Below the pieces are notes generated by a model. It made no database searches, was not told the DNA's origin, and saw nothing but the letters and a program-made list of their open reading frames with translations. The position numbers and the translations under genes are program-made. Below, in pieces: positions 35,808-44,848 of a stretch of 50,504 bases of DNA. Within the stretch, counting starts at the first letter, position 1; every line of letters starts with the position of its first letter. Source of the DNA: Jiangella ureilytica (lineage in GTDB: Bacteria > Actinomycetota > Actinomycetes > Jiangellales > Jiangellaceae); the NCBI RefSeq assembly GCF_004348545.1, contig NZ_SMKL01000042.1, positions 1 through 50,504 of the forward strand, written 5' to 3'.

Positions 35808-37230
35808 CGCCGTCGCCGAACTCGTCGTCGTCCGGCAGCACGACCCCGTGGTCGCGCAGCGCCTGGGCGCAGCCCGCCCAGTCCGCGACGATCCCGACCT
35901 CCTCGTTGTTCAGTGACGCCCACGACAGGGTGCCGACGACGGTGTCACCGAAGCCGTGCCGCACAGCCGGGTCGGCGCCGTGCTCGAGGAGGAACCGGGT
36001 GAGGCCGGCGTCGCCGCGGAAGACGGCGTGGTTGAGCGCGGTCGCATGCCAGTCGCCGCCGGGGGTGTCGATGGGCCAACCCGCCTCGACCAGGAGCCGG
36101 ACGGCGTCGGCGGCGCCGCCCGCGGCGAGGTCGGGCAGCAGCCGCCGCTGAGCGTCGTCCAGAGCCGCGATCAACCCCGGATGGTCCGCGAGCAGCCGCC
36201 GGGCGGTGTCGCCGTCGCCGCTGGTGCTCGCGGCGATCAGCTGCTCGGCCGGGTCGTCCGTCTCGCTCCCGGGGAGCAGCGCGGCGGCCTCGGTCAGGCC
36301 GAACCGCAGCGCCAGGCGGTGGGCGCCGACCCCGTCCGGGCTGACGACGCGCGGGTCGGCCCCGGCGTCGAGCAGCAGCCGCACGAACGCCGTCGAGCAC
36401 CGTCGTCGCAGGGCGAAGAGCAGCGGCGACCCCCACGACGGCGACGGCTCGTTCGCGTCGCCGCCGTGCTCGAGCAGCAGCCGCAGCACATCGGCGTCGT
36501 CGTGGTCGGCGACGGCGTACATCGCGTTCGTGCCGGTCACCGTCGCGCCGGCGGCCAGGAGCAGCCGCACGCAGCCGACGTCGCCGAGCGAGTGGTAGAG
36601 CGACTCGTCGTCGTCGGGATCGGCGCCGCGCTCCAGGAGCAGCGCGGTCAGCTCGCGGTCGTGCGTGACGCCGGCGGCGCCGTAGAGCGCGCTCAGCGGG
36701 TGCCCGCCGGGTGAAGTGGCCGCCTGGTTCGGGTCGGCGCCGGCGTCGAGCAGCACCCGGGCGCACTCCCGCAGGCCGGGCGCGAACTCCGGCAGCCGGA
36801 CGAGCGACGAGTGCGTGACGGCGACCAGCGGTGGCAGGCCGAGCGGGCCGCCGGGCCGGTGCACCCAGCCGGGGTCGGCGGCGACCGCACTGCTGACGCC
36901 GTCGACGTCGCCCACGGCACAGGCGAGGTAAGGGTCGGAGAGGTCGATCCGCCCGATCCATCGTGCGGCTTCAGACGGCCGGGCCGCGTGCGTGCCGCCG
37001 ATGGTGCCGCCGGCGTAGACCAGCCGGAGCCAGTCGAGCACCGTCGGGCCACGCAGCTCCTCGACGTGGCGGCGCAGCGCCGGCCAGGAGGGGAAGCCGT
37101 ACTCGCGAGCGAGCCGGAACTGCGCGTCGCTCAGCCGCGCGCCGGGTTCGTCGTCGCGGAGGCGTCGCAGCAGCTCTTTGGCCTGCTTCTTCAGGTGGGC
37201 GAGATCGGGGTGGGCGGGCAGCTCGGGCAT
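35800..37230 (-). CDS. Ankyrin-repeat protein
   Basis: This 476-residue protein begins with a short helical module (HLKKQAKELLRRLRDDEPGARLSDAQFRLAREYGFPSWPALRRHVEEL), often found before ankyrin arrays in actinobacteria. Ankyrin-like repeats follow (RVLLDAGADPNQA, ALLLERGADPDDDES, RLLLEHGGDANEP, RLLLDAGADPRV, RFLLEHGADPAV). The ATG at 37230 is chosen because GGAGG lies seven bases upstream. No catalytic domain is seen; protein binding is the expected role. Partners are unknown. Confidence 0.88.
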   Translation of the reverse strand: MPELPAHPDLAHLKKQAKELLRRLRDDEPGARLSDAQFRLAREYGFPSWPALRRHVEELRGPTVLDWLRLVYAGGTIGGTHAARPSEAARWIGRIDLSDPYLACAVGDVDGVSSAVAADPGWVHRPGGPLGLPPLVAVTHSSLVRLPEFAPGLRECARVLLDAGADPNQAATSPGGHPLSALYGAAGVTHDRELTALLLERGADPDDDESLYHSLGDVGCVRLLLAAGATVTGTNAMYAVADHDDADVLRLLLEHGGDANEPSPSWGSPLLFALRRRCSTAFVRLLLDAGADPRVVSPDGVGAHRLALRFGLTEAAALLPGSETDDPAEQLIAASTSGDGDTARRLLADHPGLIAALDDAQRRLLPDLAAGGAADAVRLLVEAGWPIDTPGGDWHATALNHAVFRGDAGLTRFLLEHGADPAVRHGFGDTVVGTLSWASLNNEEVGIVADWAGCAQALRDHGVVLPDDDEFGDGVR

Positions 37231-37473
37231 CGAGACCTCCGTGCGCATGGCGCCGATGGCCCGCAGAGTCGGCCGCACAAAGGCTCGGACGTGTGCCGTG
37301 CTGACGGAGTGGGTTCGACCCTGCCCGCGGACCCGGACGCGGCTCCGGCCGCGCTCCAGCCGAGCCTACCGTCTTCACCGGCCGGTCCGGGGGTGTTCAT
37401 CCGCCGGGCGCCGGCAGCTCGATCATGACCCCTACCGTGACGGCCAGTCGACGGCGAGCCGGGAGGGTGCGCG

Positions 37474-39675
37474 ATGACCGACACACCGAGCAGGGTCCTC
37501 GATCGGCGCCGGTTCCTCGGGCTGGCGGGCATCGCGGCGGCGGGCACGCTGGTCGCCTCGTCCGGACTCAGCCCGTTCGCCCGGCCTGCTCGGGCGGCGG
37601 CCTCCGACGACGGCGTGAGCCTGCGCTTCGCGGTGGTCACCGACACCCACGCCAGCCCGGAGGAGCCGGTCCGGCTGCAGCTGCTGCCGCGCGTGTTCCA
37701 GTCCATCGACCGCGCCGGCCCGGACTTCGTCGTCAACTGCGGCGACATCACCGACTACGGCGCCGGCGCGGAGTTCGACGCCTACCTGTCGACCATCCCC
37801 GAGACGCTGCGGCCGCGGATGCGCCACGTCCCCGGCAACCACGAGGTGCGCTGGGACGTCAACGCCGGCCAGCTCTACGCGCAGACGTTCGGCCCGGCGC
37901 CCTACGCGTTCGACGCGGGCGGGCTGCGGCTGATCGGGCTCGACCCGACCCAGCTGTTGCAGGAGCCCGGCCACTTCGGCCCGGAGCGGCTGCGCTGGCT
38001 CGGTGACCAGGTGCGCGACGCGGCGCCCGCCGTCCTGTTCCAGCACTTCCCGTACGGCGCGGACCACTACTACGTCAACGACCAGGACGCGTTCTTCCAG
38101 ACGGTGACCGGGTCGCCGGTGCGGGCGGTCTTCGCCGGCCACGTGCACGCCGAGGGCGTCTACCGGTCCAACGGATTCACGCAGGTCACGGGGGCCGCGA
38201 CCCGCAACGCCGCGCTCTACTACTGGGTCGAGCGGGCCGACGACGCCGGCCACCCGGTGCTGCGGGTATGGGTGGTGACGGTGGCGCTGGACGGCGTGGA
38301 GGTGCGGCGCGAGCTGACGACGGTCCCGCTCGGCGGCACCGGGCCCGGCCGGCTGCTGGCGCCGGGCCGTGTGGTCATCGACCTCGCGGCCGGCGGTGCG
38401 CTGAACGTCCGGGTCGAGGTGCCGCGCGACGCGGCTCCGGCGCAGGTCCGCGCCCAGGTCTACCCGCAGCACGTGTTCGGCGGGCGCACCGCCGGGACCT
38501 GGGTGCCGCTGACGGCGCCGGGCCGGAGTCGCTGGTGGTCCGGGACCGTCGACGCCGGGACGCTGCCGCCGGGCGGGCACCGGCTGCAGCTGCGGGTCGT
38601 CGGATCCGACGGCGCGACCTTCGAGTCGACGGCGGCCTTCTCGCTGCCCGCGGTGGAGGGCACGCCGTCGCGGTGCTGGTCGCGGTCGCTGGCCGGGAGC
38701 GTGCAGGGTGCACTGACGCCGACGCCGGACGGGCTGGTCGTGGCCGGGTCGACGGGCGGCGACGTCACGCTCGCCGACCCGCGGCGCGACGGGCGGGCGC
38801 GCTGGACCGCCGGGTCGGGCCGGTGCTGCGCGCGTCGGCCGTCCTCGGCGAGACGGTGTTCGTGCCGTCGGCGGACCACCTGCTGTACGCGCTGGCCGCG
38901 TCGTCCGGGACGCAGCGGTGGAGCGTCGACGCCGGCGCGCCGGTGCTGAGCGCGCCGCTGGTCACGACCATCGGCGCGGACGCGGTGCCGGCCGTCGTGT
39001 TCGCCGCGGGCCGCACGCTGTACGCCGTCTCGCCGGACGACGGAGCCGAGCTGTGGCGGGCCGACCTCGGCGGGTTCTTCGCCGGCCGGGCTGCCTGCGA
39101 CGGTGCCCGGGTCTACGCCGGCAGCGGCGACGGGTACGCCTACGCCTTCGACGCGCGGACCGGCGAGCGGCTGTGGCGGTTCAGCGACGACGCGCACCAA
39201 CACCTACGGCCGGCTGCTCTACGGCGCCTGGGACGACACCGTCGAGCTGCTGCCCGGCGGCCTGGTCCTGTTCGCGACGGTGTCCTCCACCTACGCCGTC
39301 GACGCCGCGACGGGGGCGCTGCGCTGGCAGGTGGCCAGCGGCTGCATGTACCCGCCGTCGGGGCGGACCGAGCACGGGCTGCTGCTGGTCGACGAGTGGG
39401 GCCGGTTCCAGCTGGTCGACCTCGCGACCGGAGCCCGGCACTGGTACGCCGAGCTGGGCGCGCGGACGCTGAACGCCGGCCCGGTGCTCGCCGGCGGCAC
39501 CGCCTGGGTGGTCGCGACGACCGGGCTGCTCGCCGGCGTCGACGTCGCGACCGGGACCATCGCGCACCGGTTGCAGGTCGGCCCGGCCAATACGTTCAGC
39601 ACCCCGGTGGTGGTCGGTGGCGTCCTCGTCGTCGGCGACCAGGACGGCGGCCTGCACGGCATCGACCTCCCCTGA
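37474..39675 (+). pseudogene. Tat-exported metallophosphoesterase with beta-propeller, broken by two frameshifts
   Basis: The N-terminus has a Tat signal (DRRRFLGLAGIAAAGTLVASS), then a calcineurin-like phosphoesterase domain with DTHAS, NCGDITD, GNHE and GHVHAEG motifs. The C-terminal part is a PQQ/WD-type propeller (LYALAASSGTQRWSVDAG, TYAVDAATGALRWQVASG). Near 38818-38821 the frame shifts (one C apparently missing in TCGGGCCGG), and near 39190-39196 it shifts back to the original frame. About 370 bp between are readable only in a second frame. Two compensating indels may be real decay or sequencing errors; if errors, the product would be about 733 residues. The intact N-terminal frame alone runs to 38949. 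Confidence 0.8.
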
Positions 39676-39696
39676 CGGCGTCCCCCGTTGGGAATG

Positions 39697-39768
39697 ACGT
39701 TCACCACGAGATCCCGTGTCGGACTACGCCTGCGATCGTGCTGCGACACGGGATTTCGTGCTGAACGT
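39697..39768. repeat. Long imperfect inverted repeat between the phosphoesterase and CPYC flavoprotein genes
   Basis: Two 25-nt arms (39697-39721 and 39744-39768) match at 23 positions around a 22-nt loop; one mismatch would be a wobble pair in RNA. The core is CGAGATCCCGTGTCG versus CGACACGGGATTTCG. It lies in the 176-bp gap between two rightward genes and could end the first transcript, though no T-run follows. Confidence 0.82.
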
Positions 39769-39851
39769 GATCATCTTCGGTCGGCAACAGCGGTCTTGCT
39801 GATTTCGCAAGGACTCTTGCTTGATCGCCGCCGCGCGCGCAGGCTGGGAGC

Positions 39852-40820
39852 ATGACGAATGAGAACCGTTACGACGTAGTCGTGATCGGCGGCGGGGCCG
39901 CCGGGCTGAGTGGCGCGCTGACGCTCTCGCGGGCCCGGCGGTCCGTGCTGCTGATCGACGCAGGCCAGCCGCGTAACGCCCCGGCCGAGGGCGTGCACAA
40001 CTACCTGGGCCGCGAGGGCGCATCGCCGGCCGAGCTCTACCGGACCGGCCGGGCCGAGATCGAGGGGTACGGCGGCGAGATCCGCTCCGGCGCGGTCGAG
40101 ACGGTCACCGGTGCGGCCGGGGACTTCACCGTCACGCTGGCCGGCGGCGACACCGTCGGCGCCCGGAGGATCCTGCTGGCCACCGGCGCCGCCGACGAGC
40201 TGCCCGACGTGCCCGGCGTGCGCGAGCGGTGGGGCCGCGACGTGCTGCACTGCCCGTACTGCCACGGGTGGGAGGTCCGCGACCGCGCGATCGGCGTCCT
40301 GGCGACCTCGCCCGGCGGGTTCCACCACGCGCAGCTGCTGCGGCAGTGGTCCGCCGACGTCACGCTGTTCACGCACACCGCCCCGGCGCTCGGCGACGAC
40401 CAGCTGGCCGACCTCGCCGCCCGCGGCATCCGCGTCGTCGAGGGGACGGTCGCGGCCCTGCGGGTCGAGGACGACGCCATCACCGGGGTCGAGCTCGGGG
40501 ACGGCGTCGTCGTTCCCGCCGGCGCCGTCGTCGTCCAGCCGATCCCGCGGGCCCGAGCTGCCATGGTCGCCGGCCTCGGGCTCGAGCCGGTCGAGCAGGA
40601 GCGCGGCGGCATCGTCGCCGGCACCGCCCTGACCGTCGACCCCATGGGAGGGACGGCGGTGTCCGGTGTCTGGGCGGCCGGCAACGTCGCCGACGTGTTC
40701 GCGACGGTGATCAAGTCGGCCGCCGCCGGGGTCGACGCCGCGGCGATGATCAACATGGACCTGATCGTCGCGGGCGTCTACTCGGTGCCTGCGGCGGCCG
40801 CGGCCGCATCGGCCAGCTGA
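39852..40820 (+). CDS. Thioredoxin-reductase-like flavoprotein with CPYC and no NADPH motif
   Basis: This 322-residue FAD protein has the dinucleotide motif VIGGGAAGLSGALTLSRARRSVLLID and the FAD-closing motif GVWAAGNVAD. A redox-active CPYC lies at residues 134-137 (HCPYCHGWE), as in thioredoxin reductase and in GliT/HlmI-type dithiol oxidases. The second Rossmann motif that binds NADPH in true reductases (GGGDSA) is ATSPGG at 151-156, so NADPH use is doubtful. It may be an oxygen-using dithiol oxidase. Its 3' end overlaps the convergent siderophore-binding gene by 43 bp, giving both proteins Ala-rich ends. Confidence 0.85.
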   Translation: MTNENRYDVVVIGGGAAGLSGALTLSRARRSVLLIDAGQPRNAPAEGVHNYLGREGASPAELYRTGRAEIEGYGGEIRSGAVETVTGAAGDFTVTLAGGDTVGARRILLATGAADELPDVPGVRERWGRDVLHCPYCHGWEVRDRAIGVLATSPGGFHHAQLLRQWSADVTLFTHTAPALGDDQLADLAARGIRVVEGTVAALRVEDDAITGVELGDGVVVPAGAVVVQPIPRARAAMVAGLGLEPVEQERGGIVAGTALTVDPMGGTAVSGVWAAGNVADVFATVIKSAAAGVDAAAMINMDLIVAGVYSVPAAAAAASAS

Positions 40821-41821
40821 GGCAGGTAGTCGTCGAGCATCCACGGGATCGACAGCACCGACGGCGCGGAGCTGGCGGCCACGTACGACTCGCCGACCAC
40901 CGGGGCGAACGCGCCGGCCGCCACGGCGGGGATGCTCGCGTACGCCGGGTTCGCCGCGAACGCGTCGGCCGCCTCCTGGTCGTCGAACCAGGCGACGAAC
41001 ACGTCGGCCTCGATGTCGCCGACCAGCTCGGGGGAGACGTCGTAGTACACGGCGTCGCCGGGCGCGCTCTCGTCGACGTACGGCGCCACCGTCATGCCGA
41101 GGTCGGCGAGCAGCCGCACCCGCACGTCGTCGGAGGTGTAGAGGGCGAGCTGGCCGGCGTTCTCGGCACCGTAGGCGAACGTGGTGCCGTCGAGCTCCGG
41201 GTACTCGTCGGAGCGGGTGGCGAGGTACTCCTCGGTGTCGGCGACCAGCTGCTCGGCCTCGCCGGAGCGGCCCAGCGCCTGCCCGACGATCGTGGTCTGC
41301 TCCTGCCACGGCGTGCTCCACGGCGCGTCCGGATAGGCGACGGTGGGCGCGATGGCGCTGAGGGTGTCGTACTCCTCCTGCGTGATCCCGGAGTACACGG
41401 CCAGGATGACGTCGGGCTCCGCCTCGGCGATCGCCTCGTACGGGATCTCCTCGCCGGCGACGTTCGGGACCAGCGCCGGCAGGTCGCCGTCGCCGATCTC
41501 CTCGCGCACCCACGGCAGGACGCCCTCGTCGTCGCCGCCGTAGTCGATCACCGGCATCGCGACCGGCGTGACGCCCAGCGCGACGGCGACGTCCTGGCCG
41601 GACGGGCCCCAGGTGGCGACCCGCTCCGGCGCGGCCTCGATGGTGGTGCTGCCGAGGGCGTGCTCGATGGTGACGGGGAACGCGTCGGTGCCGGGCGCGG
41701 CCGAGTCGCCGCCGGCGGGAGCCGTGCTGCCGCCGTCGTCGGAGCCGCAGCCGGCGAGGGCCGCGGCTCCGAGCAGCAGCGCGAGCAGGACGGTGGGCAG
41801 GCGTCGTCGAGTCACCCGCAT
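40778..41821 (-). CDS. Iron-siderophore ABC transporter substrate-binding lipoprotein
   Basis: This 347-residue protein has a lipoprotein signal (LLLGAAALAGC) and a FecB/FepB-type fold (ERVATWGPSGQDVAVALGVTPVAMP; AEAEPDVILAVYSGITQEEYDTLSAIAPTVAYP). It would capture a ferric siderophore at the membrane surface. No permease or ATPase gene is nearby, so it must work with components encoded elsewhere. Its ATG directly follows an iron-box sequence, indicating control by an IdeR/DmdR-type repressor. Confidence 0.92.
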   Translation of the reverse strand: MRVTRRRLPTVLLALLLGAAALAGCGSDDGGSTAPAGGDSAAPGTDAFPVTIEHALGSTTIEAAPERVATWGPSGQDVAVALGVTPVAMPVIDYGGDDEGVLPWVREEIGDGDLPALVPNVAGEEIPYEAIAEAEPDVILAVYSGITQEEYDTLSAIAPTVAYPDAPWSTPWQEQTTIVGQALGRSGEAEQLVADTEEYLATRSDEYPELDGTTFAYGAENAGQLALYTSDDVRVRLLADLGMTVAPYVDESAPGDAVYYDVSPELVGDIEADVFVAWFDDQEAADAFAANPAYASIPAVAAGAFAPVVGESYVAASSAPSVLSIPWMLDDYLPQLADAAAAAAGTE

Positions 41822-41824
41822 AAG

Positions 41825-41843
41825 TTAGCTCAGGCTAACCTCA
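41825..41843 (-). promoter_or_regulatory. Iron box (IdeR/DmdR-type operator)
   Basis: On the minus strand TGAGGTTAGCCTGAGCTAA matches most of the actinobacterial iron-box consensus, a 19-bp palindrome of type TTAGGTTAGGCTAACCTAA. It lies only three bases before the ATG of the siderophore-binding gene and contains a possible -10 (TAGCCT) ten bases before the start. A bound repressor would block initiation of a very short-leadered mRNA. Confidence 0.85.
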
Positions 41844-41864
41844 CTTCGCGAGCCGGTGGCCCGC

Positions 41865-42563
41865 TCAGGCGCTGACCGTGCCCGTGAGCCGGCAGGCGTC
41901 GGCCCAGCGCGCCGGGTCGGCGTGGCCGCGCGGCTCGACCAGGTCGGAGCAGTCGGCGATGGTGAGCTCGAGCAGCTGGTGCAGCAGGGCGTCGGGGTCG
42001 GGGACGCAGGCGTTGGCGATGCCCTCGACCGCGCAGCGGACCGCCGTGGGTGCCGCGTAGCGCTGGAAGCCCTTGAGCGTGGTCTGCTCGCCCTCGGCGA
42101 AGTCGCGCGCCCACTGGGCCGCCACCGGCACCTGGTCGAGGGCCTCGCGGCTGCGGTCGGTGAGCGTGCCGGCCGGCCGGTGGTCGAGGTCGTCGAGGAT
42201 GCGCTCGGCCGAGAGGATGGCGACCGCGAGCACCCGCTGCCGCTCGGCCGAGGCCACGGGGACCGCCGTGGCGGCGACCCGCAGCGTGATGACGACGTCC
42301 ATGCGGGGATCGTCGGAGTCGACGCCGATGACCATGGGCACCAGCGGCGCGAGCTGCGGCCGTCGCTCGTCGGAGATGGCGTCGTTCACCAGCCGGGCGA
42401 CCGCGGCCAGCAGCGGGTGCGTGCAGGACGGGTGGTCGCTCCAGCGCTCACCGGCGAGGTACGACGCGAATTCCATGAAGCACGCGCCCTTGCGCGCGTT
42501 GCGGTGTTTGCCCTTCGAGAGCACCGGCAGCATGCCTGGTGCGTCGTTGTGGAGACCGGACAT
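41865..42563 (-). CDS. Conserved actinobacterial protein of unknown function
   Basis: This 232-residue soluble protein has a striking N-terminal segment, [19 protein letters not shown] followed by [27 protein letters not shown], with two Cys and two His residues. A mostly helical body follows. No signal or membrane segment is visible. I cannot assign a function; the conserved-looking CTHPLL and [14 protein letters not shown] motifs suggest a specific family. It lies just upstream of the siderophore-binding gene on the same strand but is separated from it by the iron box. Confidence 0.8.
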   Translation of the reverse strand: MSGLHNDAPGMLPVLSKGKHRNARKGACFMEFASYLAGERWSDHPSCTHPLLAAVARLVNDAISDERRPQLAPLVPMVIGVDSDDPRMDVVITLRVAATAVPVASAERQRVLAVAILSAERILDDLDHRPAGTLTDRSREALDQVPVAAQWARDFAEGEQTTLKGFQRYAAPTAVRCAVEGIANACVPDPDALLHQLLELTIADCSDLVEPRGHADPARWADACRLTGTVSA

Positions 42564-42659
42564 GGATGCACCCCGAGAGTCTCTTCGGCGGGTTGTGTGC
42601 TCTCCATCTTGCTCCTGTCATCGCCCGGATTCCACTGGTTTGCGGCTGCGTTCCGATCG

Positions 42660-42677
42660 CGTGCGTGATCGCGCACG
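42660..42677 (-). terminator. Possible hairpin after the kinase-like gene
   Basis: CGTGCG (42660-42665) and CGCACG (42672-42677) form a short stem seven bases beyond the stop of the leftward phosphotransferase gene. There is no T-run, so this is a weak terminator candidate only. Confidence 0.3.
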
Positions 42678-42683
42678 GGAGCG

Positions 42684-43361
42684 TCAGGGCAGTTCCAGGG
42701 CTCGCCGGGCGACCAGGGCGGCGGCGGTGGCGAGCTGCTCGAGCTCCGTCGTCGTCATCTGTGGGTCGCGGCCGCGGCGGGCGGTGGCGGCCTCGAGGTG
42801 GTCCAGCGGGGCGCCGCCGGCCGCCTCGAGGAACGGCCCGACGAGGGCGTCGGCGAGGGGCCCGAGATCCGCCGCGGGGTCGACGGCGACCTGGGCGAGG
42901 ATCAGGGCGGAGTAGGCGATGTCGAGGCCGGCGGGGCCGTCGGTGGCGTTGCGCCAGTCGATCAGCACCGGGCCGTCGTCGGTGAGGACGACGTTGTCCG
43001 GGTGCAGATCGAGGTGGACGACGGTGTCGCCGGGCGCGACCGGGTGCGGGTGGCCGGCGGGCGGGAGGGCGTGCAGCGTCGTGTGCAGGCCGGCGAGCAC
43101 GGCGGCGGCCTCGTGCGTGGTGCTGTCGCCGGTGGTCAGTGCGCTGAGGAGGGTCGGGCCGGTCAGCCGGTCCAGCACGAGGTCCGGACCACTGGCGTGG
43201 TGGACGGCTGGCGCCGGGAACCCGTGAGCGCGGACGTGTGCCATGACGGCGGCCTCGGTGCCCACGTCCTTGCCGTCGCGGTAGCGGCGCAGCACCCGGT
43301 CGCCGTCGAGCGCATAGACGTCTGCCGTGCGACCCTCGCCGACGAGCTCGAGGCCGGTCAC
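42684..43361 (-). CDS. Aminoglycoside-phosphotransferase-fold kinase
   Basis: This 225-residue protein has the APH/choline-kinase fold: N-terminal nucleotide lobe (GEGRTADVYALDGDRVLRRYR), catalytic loop VVHLDLHPDNVVL and metal motif LIDWRNA. It probably phosphorylates a small hydroxyl compound; similarity to resistance enzymes alone does not show drug resistance. The GTG start overlaps the stop of the preceding PPOX gene (GTGA), so the two are translated together. It is somewhat shorter than most family members. Confidence 0.87.
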   Translation of the reverse strand: MTGLELVGEGRTADVYALDGDRVLRRYRDGKDVGTEAAVMAHVRAHGFPAPAVHHASGPDLVLDRLTGPTLLSALTTGDSTTHEAAAVLAGLHTTLHALPPAGHPHPVAPGDTVVHLDLHPDNVVLTDDGPVLIDWRNATDGPAGLDIAYSALILAQVAVDPAADLGPLADALVGPFLEAAGGAPLDHLEAATARRGRDPQMTTTELEQLATAAALVARRALELP

Positions 43362-43792
43362 TCGCCGCGGACGCGGTCGACGCGGATCACCGTCGCGACG
43401 GAGTACCGCTGCGCGAACACCGCGGGGCTGCCCGTGATGCGGGTCATCTCGTCGCCGTACTTGGCCAGGTACTCCGGCGACTCGTCCGGTGGCGCGACGT
43501 CCTCGCGGATCTCCGCCCGGCCCGTGAGCACCGCGAAGTCGCCGCCGTCGTGGTCGCTGTTCAGGTGCAGCGCGACCCGCGGGTTCTGCTCCAGCCAGTC
43601 CAGCCGCTTGGCGTGCCGGTCGTTGTAGATCACGATGTCGTCGCCGCTGCGGACGAACCAGACGGGCGTCGGCTGCGGCGTCCCGCTGGGCGCCACGACG
43701 GTGAGCCAGAGGACGCGGTCGTCGCGGAGCCGCTGCGCCAGTCGGCGTCCGAGTTCGGTGCCGATGCCGGGGAAGGTGCCGTCGTCGCTCAT
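43358..43792 (-). CDS. PPOX-class F420-dependent oxidoreductase
   Basis: This 144-residue split-barrel protein fits the small PPOX-class group that often binds F420 (LWLTVVAPSGTPQPTPVWFVRSGDDIVIYNDRHAKRLDWLEQNPRVALHLNSD). The HAKRLDWLEQNPRVALHL stretch is characteristic. The product is probably a reductase of a small molecule. It is coupled to the kinase gene by a 4-bp overlap; the functional link is unclear. Confidence 0.85.
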   Translation of the reverse strand: MSDDGTFPGIGTELGRRLAQRLRDDRVLWLTVVAPSGTPQPTPVWFVRSGDDIVIYNDRHAKRLDWLEQNPRVALHLNSDHDGGDFAVLTGRAEIREDVAPPDESPEYLAKYGDEMTRITGSPAVFAQRYSVATVIRVDRVRGE

Positions 43793-43849
43793 GCCACCGA
43801 GCCTAGGAGAGGCGCAGCAGGTTCCCTGATCATGTTCGGTGGCGGCGTG

Positions 43850-44530
43850 TCAGCGACCGCGAGGGGACCTGATCACGGCCTCGGCCTCCGCCAGCAGATA
43901 TGCCTGCGACGTCTTCTCCGGCGGCACGGACTCCCGCGCCTCCCGGACCAATCGCGCCTCGACCGTGAACCCCGCATCCACCAGCAACGACGCGATCCGG
44001 TCGGGCTGTAGTCGATACGCGTCGACGGCGAGTCCGGCATGCCCGTACGCCTGCTCCACACGGACGACCTCGTCGCCCACCTGGAACGCCAGCAACACCC
44101 ACCCGCCGTCGCGCAGCACGCGGCGGAACTCCGCGAACACCGCGGGCAGCGCCACCGGCGGCGTGTGGATGATCGAGTACCAGGCGACCAGCCCGGCCAG
44201 GCTCGCGCCCGCCGCCTCGAGCGCCGTCATGGTCCCCACCGAGAACGACACCTCCGGGCAGGTGCGTCGCGCGACCTCGATCATCGACGGCGACAGATCG
44301 ACACCCGAGACGTCCAGTCCCGACTCGTGCAGGTACCTCGTGATGCGCCCCGGCCCGCACCCCACCTCGATGACCGGACCGCCGTCGCCGCCGACCAGCT
44401 CGGCGAATGCGTCGAGCATCGCGCGGTCGAAGGTCGCCCCGGCGAGGTGGTCGTGCAGCGTCGACGCATAGGACTCGGCGACGGTGTCGTAGGCGGTACG
44501 GGTGGCGGTCAGGAAGGCGGGCTCGGTCAC
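43850..44530 (-). CDS. SAM-dependent methyltransferase
   Basis: This 226-residue class I methyltransferase has motif I VIEVGCGPGRITRYL, post-I DVSGVDLSPSMIEVAR and motif IV-like GLVAWYSIIHTPP, followed by FRRVLRDGGWVLLAFQVGD. It starts at GTG, divergent from the HTH/ClpN pair. The methyl acceptor is unknown; this subgroup (AYDTVAESYAS at the N-terminus) covers many small-molecule methylases. Confidence 0.88.
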   Translation of the reverse strand: MTEPAFLTATRTAYDTVAESYASTLHDHLAGATFDRAMLDAFAELVGGDGGPVIEVGCGPGRITRYLHESGLDVSGVDLSPSMIEVARRTCPEVSFSVGTMTALEAAGASLAGLVAWYSIIHTPPVALPAVFAEFRRVLRDGGWVLLAFQVGDEVVRVEQAYGHAGLAVDAYRLQPDRIASLLVDAGFTVEARLVREARESVPPEKTSQAYLLAEAEAVIRSPRGR

Positions 44531-44583
44531 AGTTCGGGACCGTACAACCCGCCACCGACACCCATCCCGGCCCCGTCAACGAC

Positions 44584-44620
44584 GGTTGACAACCGGCCGC
44601 CTGTCAGCTTAGGTTGACAG
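44584..44620 (+). promoter_or_regulatory. Leaderless promoter and palindromes of the HTH-ClpN operon
   Basis: TTGACA (44586-44591), an 18-bp spacer and TAGGTT (44610-44615) place the transcription start about at the ATG (44622), so the mRNA is probably leaderless. The -35 lies in the palindrome GGTTGACAACC (44584-44594), and CTGTCA/TGACAG (44601-44606, 44615-44620) flank the -10. These are candidate operators for the HTH protein encoded first. Confidence 0.7.
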
Positions 44621-44621
44621 C

Positions 44622-44846
44622 ATGACCGGATCGGAGGCACGAGAGGCGGTCGACGCCGCGACCGGCGCCGTCGACGCCGACCCCAGGGTCGGGTTGCGGG
44701 CGGTCGCCGCGCTGCGCCGCCTGGTAGAGCGGCTGGAGGCCCTGCAGGTCGACAGCGCACGCCGTCAGGGCTGGTCCTGGGAGGAGATCGGGGCCGCCCT
44801 CGGCGTCAGCAGGCAGGCCGTACACAAGAAGCACGCGAGGAGGTAG
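44622..44846 (+). CDS. Small helix-turn-helix protein
   Basis: This 74-residue protein consists of an N-terminal helix pair (REAVDAATGAVDADPRVGLRAVAALRRLVERLEALQVDSARRQ) and a C-terminal helix-turn-helix (SWEEIGAALGVSRQAVHKKHARR). Such small proteins are often encoded next to Clp N-domain proteins in actinobacteria. It probably binds the palindromes at its own promoter. The next ATG follows its stop after two bases. Confidence 0.85.
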   Translation: MTGSEAREAVDAATGAVDADPRVGLRAVAALRRLVERLEALQVDSARRQGWSWEEIGAALGVSRQAVHKKHARR

Positions 44847-44848
44847 GG

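Noticed and set aside
42684-43361. Aminoglycoside resistance gene
   Set aside because: The fold is right, but this kinase superfamily is broad and no resistance-specific feature is visible.
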